DNA of 64,000 bases from Ignavibacteriaceae bacterium (GTDB taxonomy: Bacteria; Bacteroidota; Ignavibacteria; Ignavibacteriales; Ignavibacteriaceae): NCBI GenBank assembly GCA_008933765.1, contig WBUK01000002.1, positions 186,001 to 250,000 of the forward strand, in the 5' to 3' direction. The notes under the pieces are model-generated. The model was not told the origin of the DNA. It made no database searches and saw only the letters and a list, made by a program, of their open reading frames with translations. The number at the start of each line of letters is the position of its first letter. Within the stretch, counting starts at the first letter, position 1. Made by a program: the position numbers and the translations under genes. This document shows positions 19,424 through 27,825 of this stretch, piece after piece.

Positions 19424-21421
19424 ATGATTAAAGCCATTGCATTTACACTTGTTCTGATAGCTGCCTTTGCATTTTTCGGGTATAGCGCCCGTCGTATTTT
19501 TTTACTAATAAAGATAGGGAAACCGAACAATCGGTTTGATAATGTAAAGACAAGAATAAAGAATGTAACGGTAATTGCATTTGGCCAGAGCAAATTGTTC
19601 CGTGACCCCATTGCGGGGATTGTTCATGCTTTAATCTTTTGGGGCTTTCTGCTTTTCCTTGCTGCGGTTCTCGAGTCTTTCATTCAGGGTTTTGCCCCTG
19701 AATTTTCTTTCGAATTCTTAGGTCCTCTTTACAGTATGATGACCATTACTCAGGATTTATTCGGTGTTTTGGTTATTATATCTGTATTGATGGCTCTTTA
19801 CAGAAGATTCATACAAAAAGTCAAGAGGCTGCAGGTGGATAGAGAGGGGAACATAGATGCAGCGTTTATCTTAGTTATGATTTTGTTTGTTGTGCTTTCG
19901 ATGATGGGGCAAAATGCAGCTCATGTCGCAAAAGCTGACTTTCAACTATCACAACCGTGGGAAATCAGGCCCCTAACTCAGTACCTTGCACACATTTTCA
20001 GTTCACCTGATTCAGCAACAGTTCCGTTCGAAGTGTTCTGGTGGATGCATGTTGTGTTTGTATTGGGTTTCCTGAATTATCTGCCTTATTCAAAACATCT
20101 TCATGTAATCACTTCAGTACCGAATGTTTATTTTGCAGAAGAACTAAACAAAAGAGCACAGCTGAAACCAATCGATCTTAACGACGAAAATTTGGAATAT
20201 TTCGGAGTTAACGATATAGAAAAATTCACATGGAAGCAGCTTTTAGATGGCTTTTCGTGTACGGAATGTGGAAGGTGCGACTCTGTTTGCCCGGCTTTGA
20301 CGGTGGGGAAGCCACTTTCACCGCGGAAAATTATCACCAATATCCGTGATCGAACCTTGGAAAAAGGTCCCCTGATTCTTAAGGGTGAAACCGAAGATGT
20401 TGTAATTGATAATACTTTAGTTCCAAACTACACTTCAGAAGCTGCTTTATGGTCGTGCACTACTTGCATGGCATGCGTACAGGAGTGCCCTGTGATGATT
20501 GAGCATGTCGGCAGCATTGTTGATATGCGTCGTCATTTAGTTTTGATGGAATCAAATTTCCCGCCGGAACTGGCGACTACCTTCAAAAATTTGGAGAATA
20601 ATGCCTCGCCATGGGCTTTCCCGGCTTCGGAAAGAGCCGCATGGGCGGATGGAATGGGTATTAAAACAATGGCTGAAGACAGCAATACAGAATACCTCTT
20701 CTGGGTTGGGTGTGCCGGTTCTTTTGATGAAAGATACAAAAAAGTATCGAGAGCGTTCGCAGGAATTATGCAGGAAGCAGGGGTTGATTTCAGAATTCTT
20801 GGAACCGAAGAGCAGTGCAACGGAGATACAGCCAGAAGGCTGGGAAACGAATATTTGGCGCAGACACTTCTGCAATCAAATGTGGAAACGATGAATAACT
20901 ACGGTGTTAAAAAAATAGTTACTGCATGCCCACACTGTTTCAATTCGTTGAAAAATGAATTCCCTCAGTTTGGCGGAAATTATGAAGTGAAACACCATTC
21001 AGAATTTATTGATGAATTGATTGCTGCCGGTAAAATTAAAACGGGTGAGAATGTAAACGAAGCTAAAATTACCTACCATGACCCATGCTACTTAGGCAGG
21101 TATAACGATATCTATGATGAACCCAGAAACCTTGTGGAACAGGCTACAGGGGCGCCGGCTGTTGAAATGGAACGCAACAGATCAAAAAGCTTCTGCTGCG
21201 GTGCCGGGGGCGGCAGGATGTTCATGGAAGATACCGAGGGTGGTAGAATAAATATTGAAAGAAGCAAAGAGGCTCTGGAAACAGGAGCCGATACAATTGC
21301 AACGGCATGCCCTTTCTGCATGACTATGATGACCGACGGTGTGAAAACACTTGAAAAAGCCGACGAAGTCAAGGTGAAAGATATTGCCGAAATTGTTTAC
21401 GAAAACCTTAAACATAAATAA
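19424..21421 (+). CDS. Membrane HdrD/NarI-like Fe-S oxidoreductase (candidate ETF:quinone reductase)
   Basis: A 665-residue fusion. Residues 1 to about 230 hold five or so membrane helices similar to the cytochrome b (NarI-like) anchor, then two 4Fe-4S clusters CTECGRCDSVCP (about 279-290) and CTTCMACVQECP (about 345-356), then two CCG domains, the second canonical with SFCCGAGGGRMF. The first CCG repeat has single EQCNGD in place of a CC pair. Such HdrD-like DUF224 proteins pass electrons between soluble carriers and menaquinone; a group of them serves electron-transfer flavoprotein in fatty-acid oxidisers. An enoyl-CoA hydratase is 5 kb away, but no etf genes are seen here, so the partner is inference. 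Confidence 0.8.
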   Translation: MIKAIAFTLVLIAAFAFFGYSARRIFLLIKIGKPNNRFDNVKTRIKNVTVIAFGQSKLFRDPIAGIVHALIFWGFLLFLAAVLESFIQGFAPEFSFEFLGPLYSMMTITQDLFGVLVIISVLMALYRRFIQKVKRLQVDREGNIDAAFILVMILFVVLSMMGQNAAHVAKADFQLSQPWEIRPLTQYLAHIFSSPDSATVPFEVFWWMHVVFVLGFLNYLPYSKHLHVITSVPNVYFAEELNKRAQLKPIDLNDENLEYFGVNDIEKFTWKQLLDGFSCTECGRCDSVCPALTVGKPLSPRKIITNIRDRTLEKGPLILKGETEDVVIDNTLVPNYTSEAALWSCTTCMACVQECPVMIEHVGSIVDMRRHLVLMESNFPPELATTFKNLENNASPWAFPASERAAWADGMGIKTMAEDSNTEYLFWVGCAGSFDERYKKVSRAFAGIMQEAGVDFRILGTEEQCNGDTARRLGNEYLAQTLLQSNVETMNNYGVKKIVTACPHCFNSLKNEFPQFGGNYEVKHHSEFIDELIAAGKIKTGENVNEAKITYHDPCYLGRYNDIYDEPRNLVEQATGAPAVEMERNRSKSFCCGAGGGRMFMEDTEGGRINIERSKEALETGADTIATACPFCMTMMTDGVKTLEKADEVKVKDIAEIVYENLKHK

Positions 21422-21438
21422 CCAAATAGGAGCAAACT

Positions 21439-21621
21439 ATGGAGAAATTCAAGCAATTACTCGATTCAGTGCAAGCGATGGAAGCCGACTTCCAGAAATT
21501 CTACGAGAAGGGACAGTCTGCTGCCGGCACCCGTATCAGAAAAAGTCTTAGCGAGTTGAAAAAACTGGCACAAGATCTTCGCGAAGATGTTCAAAACACG
21601 AAGAACTCGCGCAAGTCATAA
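21439..21621 (+). CDS. Histone H1-like (Hc1-type) mini-protein
   Basis: Sixty residues, MEKFKQLLDS at the start, then FYEKGQSAAGTRIRKSLSEL and a Lys/Arg-rich end. This matches the small histone-H1-like family found across Bacteroidota and related to chlamydial Hc1, thought to bind DNA and help compact the nucleoid. It has a Shine-Dalgarno (ATAGGAG) eight bases before the ATG and sits 17 bases after the HdrD-like gene. A strong terminator follows, suggesting it is the last gene of the transcript and perhaps highly expressed. Confidence 0.85.
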   Translation: MEKFKQLLDSVQAMEADFQKFYEKGQSAAGTRIRKSLSELKKLAQDLREDVQNTKNSRKS

Positions 21622-21651
21622 TTTTACAATTTAGACTCAGCACTATTAGAG

Positions 21652-21683
21652 AACCACACGATGCAATCGTGTGGTTTTTTTTT
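21652..21683 (+). terminator. Rho-independent terminator after the histone-like gene
   Basis: A perfect 11-bp stem (AACCACACGAT, loop GCA, ATCGTGTGGTT) runs directly into a run of T up to 21683. It is one of the best terminators in the window and separates the HdrD-like/histone transcript from the MFS gene. Confidence 0.92.
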
Positions 21684-21715
21684 CGTAGATTAGTGGTTGA
21701 CTTTTTTGGGATTAC

Positions 21716-22930
21716 ATGAAAAAAAATCTTCCTCTCTCACTAATCTTCATGGTCGTCTTTATCGACCTGCTTGGTTTTGGAATCCTCATACCGATCATTC
21801 CATCTTTTGCATACAAATATCTTCACGCCAGTGAAGCAGACATCGGGATCGTAATTGCAGTTTATTCTCTCGTTCAGTTCGTGTTTAACCCAATTTTTGG
21901 AACTCTATCAGACCGATACGGCAGACGGAATATAATTCTGTTCACACTGTTCATGAATGCGGTTGGTTATGTGATGTTTTCGCTCACCAATTCGTTTTTC
22001 ATGCTAATGATGGCAAGAATTGTATCCGGCGTTGGCGGAAGCAGCATCGGCGTTGCTCAGGCTTACATAGCAGATGTAACCACCCCACAGGAACGCGCCA
22101 GAGGCATGGGCTTAATTGGTGTTGCATTTGGGCTTGGGTTCGTGTTCGGGCCTATGCTTGGTGGTGTCTTTTCACATTTTGGTTATGCAGTGACCGGTTA
22201 TGCGGCAGCTGGGTTTTCTTTCCTTGCACTGATTGTCAGCTTCTTCTATTTGCCTGAATCGATGACCAAAGAAAAACATCACACAGAGGCAATCCGGCTG
22301 ATCAAACTGTTTAATTTTGACTCATTTGCTTCCGTTTTTAAGAGCAAATCGGCGTTTTTTGTCATTTCGATGACTTTCTTCGTAACCTTTTCGATAGCCA
22401 ATATTTACGGAACTTTGGCGCTGCTCGGAACCACAGTATTTGATTTTACCGATTTTGACATCGGAATGCTGTACGGGGTAATGGGAATTGTATCAGCATT
22501 TATGCAAGGGTTTATGCTGAATAAACTGACAAAGAGATACACTCAACTACAACTATTAGTAGTCGGCTTTTTAAGTTTAGCCGGTGGACTTGCTCTAATA
22601 CCATTTGGCGAAAATATGCTGATAATGGGGCTGGTGCTTGCTTTGATGTCAATCGGAACGGGGTCGCTCAATCCGGTGTTATTAAGTTTAATATCTCAGG
22701 TTACAGCGGAAAACGAGCAGGGCAAGGTACTTGGCACGAACCAATCACTCTCTTCTTTAGCACGCGTTTTGGGACCTTTGTGGGGCGGTTTTGCATTTGA
22801 GTATTTTGGATACCATGTGCCGTTTTTAACAGGCGCCGCCGTTTCGTTGCTGTTAACTTTTTATTGTATGCGTTTTTACAATCCGATTATTCAAAAAAGG
22901 CTGATAGATGTTCAAGGTCAGCAACATTGA
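21716..22930 (+). CDS. MFS exporter, TetA-like (12 TM)
   Basis: A 404-residue major facilitator with 12 predicted helices. The first helix ends DLLGFGILIPIIP, followed by motif A GTLSDRYGRRNI between helices 2 and 3, and motif C-like GxxxGPxLGG (FGLGFVFGPMLGG) in helix 5, which marks drug:proton antiporters. It resembles TetA/TCR-type exporters; the real substrate is unknown. It begins just after the terminator, so it has its own promoter, and overlaps the dus gene by 23 bases. Confidence 0.9.
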   Translation: MKKNLPLSLIFMVVFIDLLGFGILIPIIPSFAYKYLHASEADIGIVIAVYSLVQFVFNPIFGTLSDRYGRRNIILFTLFMNAVGYVMFSLTNSFFMLMMARIVSGVGGSSIGVAQAYIADVTTPQERARGMGLIGVAFGLGFVFGPMLGGVFSHFGYAVTGYAAAGFSFLALIVSFFYLPESMTKEKHHTEAIRLIKLFNFDSFASVFKSKSAFFVISMTFFVTFSIANIYGTLALLGTTVFDFTDFDIGMLYGVMGIVSAFMQGFMLNKLTKRYTQLQLLVVGFLSLAGGLALIPFGENMLIMGLVLALMSIGTGSLNPVLLSLISQVTAENEQGKVLGTNQSLSSLARVLGPLWGGFAFEYFGYHVPFLTGAAVSLLLTFYCMRFYNPIIQKRLIDVQGQQH

Positions 22931-23912
22931 AAAAGAGAAAGCTCTTCTACTGGCGCCGATGGAGGATGTTACCGACATTTCCTACCGGTTAGTCTGCCGT
23001 GAACTGGGCGCCGATGTTGTTTACACGGAATTTGTGAATGCGGAAGGGATAATCCGTAAGAATGAAAAAACGCACAAAAAGCTAAAAATAATTGATGAAG
23101 AACGCCCCGTTGGAATCCAAATCTACGGTGGCAGGGTAGAGGCTATGATTGAAGCGGCAAGAATTGCCGAGTCTCACAACCCGGATATTATTGACATTAA
23201 CGCAGGGTGTTGGGTTAAAGGAATTGTTGCCGCAGGTGCCGGTGCGGGTATGCTTAAAGACCCCGTTGGAATGCAAAACACCATCAAATCTGTTATTGAT
23301 TCGGTTGAAACCCCCGTTACGGTGAAAACACGAATAGGGTGGGATCACGACTCAATAAACATCCTTGAAGTTGCCAAACGATTGGAAGATATCGGCGTTA
23401 AAGCAATTACTGTGCACTGCAGGACCAGAAGCATGGGGCACAAAGGCGATGCCGATTGGGAGTGGATAAACAAGGTTAAAGAAGTTGTTTCAATTCCTGT
23501 TGCACTTAACGGAAATGTTCTTTCCGCAGAAGATGTGGTTCGTGCGTTTAATGATACAAAAGCTGATGCCGTTATGATTGCCCGCGGAGCAATCGGATAT
23601 CCGTGGATATTTAAAGACGCAAAAGCTTTGTTGGCAGGGCTGCCGATAAGAGATGAAATCCCTTACGATGAAAGAATCCGTGTCTGTTTGCGGCACCTGA
23701 AACTTGCAACAGAAGTAAAAGGGGAGAGGCGTGCAATTTTGGAACAACGAAAATATTATTCAGGTTACTTAAAAGGTTTGGTGAACGCTTCACACATTCG
23801 TCAGGAATTAATGAAAATTCTTGAATATTCAATAGTGGAAGAACTTCTGCTTAAATACGAGCAACAACTTTCGCAACTTGAGCACGCCTACGCAAATTTT
23901 GTTCAGGTGTAG
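22908..23912 (+). CDS. dusB: tRNA-dihydrouridine synthase (DusB-like)
   Basis: Flavoprotein that reduces uridines in the tRNA D-loop. A 334-residue TIM barrel with LAPMEDVTD at the start, INAGCWVKG with the catalytic cysteine (about residue 102), VKTRIGWD, ITVHCRTR and MIARGAIGYPWIF. The residue after the catalytic Cys is Trp, where most Dus proteins have Pro; I note this as unusual without knowing how common it is in this lineage. The start lies within the end of the MFS gene. Confidence 0.93.
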   Translation: MFKVSNIEKEKALLLAPMEDVTDISYRLVCRELGADVVYTEFVNAEGIIRKNEKTHKKLKIIDEERPVGIQIYGGRVEAMIEAARIAESHNPDIIDINAGCWVKGIVAAGAGAGMLKDPVGMQNTIKSVIDSVETPVTVKTRIGWDHDSINILEVAKRLEDIGVKAITVHCRTRSMGHKGDADWEWINKVKEVVSIPVALNGNVLSAEDVVRAFNDTKADAVMIARGAIGYPWIFKDAKALLAGLPIRDEIPYDERIRVCLRHLKLATEVKGERRAILEQRKYYSGYLKGLVNASHIRQELMKILEYSIVEELLLKYEQQLSQLEHAYANFVQV

Positions 23913-23914
23913 CC

Positions 23915-24643
23915 GTGGCACCACATGGAAGCCCCGACGGCACAAATGTGCAATCAGCGAAAAAAGAGGAGTCAGATAACAATTTAACAAAATCCAAAAC
24001 GAATGAGGCATCACAGCCGGAAGCAAGTGGCACAATCTCACAAATTGAAATATCACAAAAAATCAGTAATTTTCTCTCGGTTGTTTTTGTACCCCCTTTA
24101 CTCACACTTTTTTCTTTTGCAGTTGTAGCATTCCGATTCGCACCCGAAAATGGTGAGCCTTGGTTGATGCTACTGTACACTTCTTTATTTACTGTTGTGA
24201 TTCCGCTGTTGTTGTATGTTATTTTGCGAAAAAAGGGGCACATATCCGACCGCGACGCCAGGGACAGACACGAAAGACACCTGCTTTACACCATCTCATC
24301 AGTAGTAATATTTTTCGGATATTTCGTAATTCCGTGGGGTATGCACTCACAGGAAATAAAATTTCTGTATATTATATACCTTTATAATCTCATATTCTTA
24401 TTTTGCATTAATCTTTTTTGGAAAATTAGCGCACACCTGATGGGTGCAGGGGGGATGGTTGGCACTTTAGTCTTTTCGTTTGGTCTTTGGGGGTGGGCAA
24501 GTTTGCCGGTGGTGCTTTCACTCGGGTGGGCAAGATATACATTGAAGTGCCACACTCTTGCGCAAATGATTTTGGGGGCTGCCTTCGGAATCGCCAACAC
24601 ACTTTTGCTTTTTTACTATTTACCGTTTTTACAATTGACATGA
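23915..24643 (+). CDS. Integral membrane protein, PAP2-like
   Basis: A 242-residue protein with a polar 45-residue N-terminus (Asn/Lys/Ser/Glu rich) and about five to six membrane helices. It resembles Bacteroidota proteins annotated as PAP2-family phosphatases: a DRDARDRHERH cytosolic loop, KISAHLMGAGG, and LKCHTLAQMILGAAFG near the end with the His that normally lies in the SGH motif. The full KX6RP-PSGH-SRX5HX3D phosphatase signature is not clear, so activity is doubtful. Start is GTG two bases after dus; the TGA overlaps the ATG of the next gene. Confidence 0.55.
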   Translation: MAPHGSPDGTNVQSAKKEESDNNLTKSKTNEASQPEASGTISQIEISQKISNFLSVVFVPPLLTLFSFAVVAFRFAPENGEPWLMLLYTSLFTVVIPLLLYVILRKKGHISDRDARDRHERHLLYTISSVVIFFGYFVIPWGMHSQEIKFLYIIYLYNLIFLFCINLFWKISAHLMGAGGMVGTLVFSFGLWGWASLPVVLSLGWARYTLKCHTLAQMILGAAFGIANTLLLFYYLPFLQLT

Positions 24644-26484
24644 ATGACGATAAACTAAACATCCTGAAAATTCTTGACAGAATAACCTATCTGTTAGAGT
24701 TGAAGGGAGAAAATGTTTTTAAGATTAACGCTTTTAGAAAAGCCTACGGAACAATTTCCGGCGTTGAAGATGATCTCTATTCAATGTATGAAAACGGGGG
24801 GCTTGCACAACTTCCGGGAATCGGGAAGGGCATTTTGTCCGTTATTGCCGACTATTATTCGATGGGCTACTCAAACGCCCTTAGGGAGTTAGAGGCTGAA
24901 GTGCCGGCGGGATTGATTGAAATTAACAGTATTAGGGGTTTAGGGCCCAAAAAAGCTGTGATGTTATATTATGATTATGAAATAACCGATCTTTCGATCC
25001 TTGAAGCCTATTGCGTCTCCGGTGAGATTACAAAAATTAAGGGATTTACACAGGCGACTGCGGATAAGCTGCTTGAAAATATCAGGGTTTACAAACTGAA
25101 TAAAACACAACTACGCCTTGATGGTGCCTCTGTATTGATTAATCAAATTGAAGAGGTGCTTTCCGGGATTAGTGAAATTCAACTGTTTTCGGTTACAGGT
25201 GCTTTCAGAAGAGCGATGGAAGTTATTCCCAAAATTGAGTTTGTTCTCTTTACCGAGGAGCCTTTAAGGGTTGCAGGGATACTTAGCGAGAAATTAAACA
25301 TACAAGATTTTGAATTTGATTCAGAGCTTCATTTTCAGGGTGTTTACAATATATTTTTTTACTTAACCTTAAGCAGAACCGATTATTTCAAACGGCTTTA
25401 TGAAACAACAGGAAGCAAAGAATTTTTACTGAAATTTCCTTTTCCGGCAGTTGATGGTGATAATAATTATGCCAACCAAGGCAAGAGTGCACTGACCACT
25501 AACCGGGCAGTTAACGATGATAATATTGCAACCGGAGGCAACACCACACTACCGGCAAACAAAGTGCTTAATGATAATAATACAGCAGCCGGAGGCAACA
25601 CTGCACTACCGGCCAACAAAGTTGATGCGGAAAAAACCAAGCCGGAAATCCCTTCTGAAAAAGAAATTTTCGATAAAATTGGAATTAGGTATATAATCCC
25701 TGAGATGAGGGAAGAGCAGATTCTTTCCCGCCTTGAAGATGAAAGATTTTTAAACTCTGATTTGGTTTTAAGCGCTTTCAAAGGGAGCCTGCACTTCCAC
25801 ACAAATTATTCTGATGGCGCTAATACTCTTTCTGAAATGGTGAGTGCTGCAGCCGCGATCGGGTACGAATATTTCGCGGTTTGTGACCATGGTAAAGCCG
25901 CTTTTCAAGCCGGAGGGATGAGCGAAACAAGGGTGTTTCAGCAAAAAGAGGAGATTGATAAGGTAGCCGAAGAACACAATGTAAAAATATTCCGCGGACT
26001 TGAGGCGGATATTTTAAGAGACGGTTCTCTCGATTTTGGTGATGATTTTTTGAATAATTTTGATTTTGTTGTTGCTTCCATTCACTCCAGATATGCTTTA
26101 GATAAAGAAGAGATGACAAAACGAATCCTGAAAGCAGTTGAAAACCCGCACACTGATGTGTTGGGGCACCCAAGCGGAAGGATTTTGTTGGAACGCCCTG
26201 AATTTGAAGCGGACTTTAAGAAAATAATCGATGCCTGCCGCGCGAACGATGTTGCTATTGAGATAAACGCATCACCTTACCGTTTAGACCTCGATTGGCG
26301 CAGGGTTTATTACGCCCGCGATAAAGGATGTATTTTTAGCATCAACCCCGATGCTCACTCAACTTCCCAGTTATTGAATGTGAAATACGGTATTATGGCT
26401 GCGAGAAAAGGGGGAATGAAGTGCTCTGAAGTGATAAATTGCTTCACTTTGGAAGAATTTAACAATTTTCTTGGAAGGAAATAG
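24640..26484 (+). CDS. polX: PolX-like PHP protein with lost polymerase site
   Basis: 614 residues from the ATG at 24640 (ATGA overlap); longer in-frame reading upstream lies in another gene. Helix-hairpin-helix LPGIGKGI (residues 58-65) and LGPKKA fit PolX. The family palm motif GSxRRx-GDIDxL is here GAFRRAMEVIPKIEFVLF (187-204): K-I-E replaces D-x-D, and the third acid is Asn (VYNIFF), so the nucleotidyl transferase should be dead. The C-terminal PHP phosphoesterase is intact: LHFHTNYSDG, VCDHG, GLEADI, SIHSR, LGHPSGR, NPDAHS. Residues 273-329 are three 19-residue tandem repeats between the domains. Probably a metal-dependent 3'-5' exonuclease or phosphoesterase in DNA repair. Confidence 0.88.
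   Translation: MNDDKLNILKILDRITYLLELKGENVFKINAFRKAYGTISGVEDDLYSMYENGGLAQLPGIGKGILSVIADYYSMGYSNALRELEAEVPAGLIEINSIRGLGPKKAVMLYYDYEITDLSILEAYCVSGEITKIKGFTQATADKLLENIRVYKLNKTQLRLDGASVLINQIEEVLSGISEIQLFSVTGAFRRAMEVIPKIEFVLFTEEPLRVAGILSEKLNIQDFEFDSELHFQGVYNIFFYLTLSRTDYFKRLYETTGSKEFLLKFPFPAVDGDNNYANQGKSALTTNRAVNDDNIATGGNTTLPANKVLNDNNTAAGGNTALPANKVDAEKTKPEIPSEKEIFDKIGIRYIIPEMREEQILSRLEDERFLNSDLVLSAFKGSLHFHTNYSDGANTLSEMVSAAAAIGYEYFAVCDHGKAAFQAGGMSETRVFQQKEEIDKVAEEHNVKIFRGLEADILRDGSLDFGDDFLNNFDFVVASIHSRYALDKEEMTKRILKAVENPHTDVLGHPSGRILLERPEFEADFKKIIDACRANDVAIEINASPYRLDLDWRRVYYARDKGCIFSINPDAHSTSQLLNVKYGIMAARKGGMKCSEVINCFTLEEFNNFLGRK
25456..25626 (+). repeat. Three 57-bp in-frame tandem repeats in the PolX-like gene
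   Basis: Units start at 25456, 25513 and 25570. The second and third are close (NDDNIATGGNTTLPANKVL and NDNNTAAGGNTALPANKVD); the first is more diverged (GDNNYANQGKSALTTNRAV). They lie in the linker before the PHP domain, so the fold is not broken. Confidence 0.9.
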
Positions 26485-26540
26485 AGGTGATTAATTATTT
26501 CGGTTTAAAGGGGTTTAACAACTTCCTTAGGAGGAAATAA
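26431..26540 (+). repeat. Duplicated 3' end of the PolX-like gene in spacer
   Basis: The last 18 codons including stop (26431-26484) are followed after two bases by a 54-base copy (26487-26540) with no gaps, 39 of 54 bases the same by hand count. Peptides: VINCFTLEEFNNFLGRK and VINYFGLKGFNNFLRRK. The copy begins with GTG, ends TAA, and its TAA overlaps the ATG of the next gene (TAATG); its AGGAGG is that gene's ribosome-binding site. Confidence 0.88.
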
Positions 26541-27286
26541 TGGTTGAACTTAAAACCATAAATGACACTGCAGTTATTACCCTCAATCGTGAGGAGAAAA
26601 GAAACGCCCTTTCGCCTGCGATGATCTCAGAGTTTTTAACGCTTTTCAACTCGTGCGAAGAAAATAAAGCAATCAGATCGATAATAATCACCGGGACAGG
26701 AAAGATTTTTTCAGCCGGTGCTGATCTTAAATACCTGCAAACAATACGGGATAACAGCATCAACGATAACGATATTGATTCGGGAAAAATATCAGAACTT
26801 ATTCTTACGGTTTATGGGTCGAACAAACCAACAATCGCAGCCGTTAACGGGCCTGCTATTGCCGGTGGTTGCGGATTAGCCACAGCGTGCGATTATATAA
26901 TCGCAGACAGAAGCAACGCAATGTTGGGTTATAGTGAAGTAAAAATCGGCTTTTTGCCCGCTATTGTTTCTTTCTTGCTTTTAAGACGGGTCAGCGAGTT
27001 CAAAGCGCGACAACTCCTGATTTCCGCTGAAATTTTAAATTCAGAAAGAGCACTTGCCGTGGGGTTGGTGGATATTCTTTCGGATGATGTAATGGCTGAA
27101 GCTTTGGCGCTTGCTGATAAACTGAACAAAAACTCGGCTGAGAGCATTAAGCAGACAAAACAACTGATAAGAACTGTTAAAAATTTAGATTACAAAGATG
27201 CGGTTAAAATCGCTCAAAAGTATAATGTTATAAGCAGAACAACGGAAGAATTTAAAAACGGAATCGATAAATTTTTAACTAAATAG
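26540..27286 (+). CDS. Enoyl-CoA hydratase/isomerase family protein
   Basis: A 248-residue crotonase-fold enzyme. The oxyanion-hole blocks are SAGADLKYL (about residues 58-66) and AAVNGPAIAGGCGLATACDY (about 98-117). In classical hydratases the catalytic acids lie near the second block and in the EVKIGFLP segment (here E133-like). It may hydrate enoyl-CoA in beta-oxidation or act on a branched-chain acyl-CoA; the neighbours (apt, PolX-like) do not decide. It starts with ATG with an AGGAGG site lying within the duplicated end of the previous gene. Confidence 0.85.
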   Translation: MVELKTINDTAVITLNREEKRNALSPAMISEFLTLFNSCEENKAIRSIIITGTGKIFSAGADLKYLQTIRDNSINDNDIDSGKISELILTVYGSNKPTIAAVNGPAIAGGCGLATACDYIIADRSNAMLGYSEVKIGFLPAIVSFLLLRRVSEFKARQLLISAEILNSERALAVGLVDILSDDVMAEALALADKLNKNSAESIKQTKQLIRTVKNLDYKDAVKIAQKYNVISRTTEEFKNGIDKFLTK

Positions 27287-27296
27287 AAGGCATATC

Positions 27297-27821
27297 ATGG
27301 ACCTAAAAGAACATATCAGAAGTGTTAAAGACTTTCCAAAACCGGGGATAATGTTTCGGGATATTACAACACTTTTGGAAAACCCCGCTGCTCTGAAACA
27401 TGCTGCGGAACTAATGTACGAAAATGTTAAAAACCTTGGGATAACTAAGGTCGCCGGAATTGAGTCGAGGGGTTTCATTATTGGGGGTATTCTGGCTGAT
27501 AAACTTAATGCCGGATTTGTTATGATTAGGAAACCCGGAAAGTTGCCTTCGAAAAAATTTGCCGCTTCGTATGAATTGGAATATGGCACCGACTCTATTG
27601 AAATGCACACAGATTCGATAAAACCGGGTGATTTGGTGCTGTTACACGATGATTTGCTGGCAACCGGCGGAACTGCAAGGGCTGCAATTAAACTGATTGA
27701 AAATGCGGGCGGCAAGGTGGTATCGGGGCAGTTTCTGGTGGAATTAACATTTCTACCCGGCAGGAAAAACCTTGAGGGTTATAATATCGATACAATTGTG
27801 CAATACCACGACGAAAATTAA
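27297..27821 (+). CDS. apt: Adenine phosphoribosyltransferase Apt
   Basis: Salvages adenine to AMP with PRPP. The 174-residue protein opens DLKEHIRSVKDFPKPGIMFR, the usual Apt start, has the GIESRGFIIG base-binding block, and the PRPP loop VLLHDDLLATGGTA. Start ATG has an AGAAGG site and lies ten bases after the hydratase gene. The 3' side runs into the octamer repeat array. Confidence 0.97.
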   Translation: MDLKEHIRSVKDFPKPGIMFRDITTLLENPAALKHAAELMYENVKNLGITKVAGIESRGFIIGGILADKLNAGFVMIRKPGKLPSKKFAASYELEYGTDSIEMHTDSIKPGDLVLLHDDLLATGGTARAAIKLIENAGGKVVSGQFLVELTFLPGRKNLEGYNIDTIVQYHDEN

Positions 27822-27825
27822 AGAG

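Noticed and set aside
24487..24639. Longer N-terminus for the PolX-like protein
   Set aside because: The extra 51 codons overlap the upstream membrane-protein gene and the ATG at 24640 gives the usual family start.
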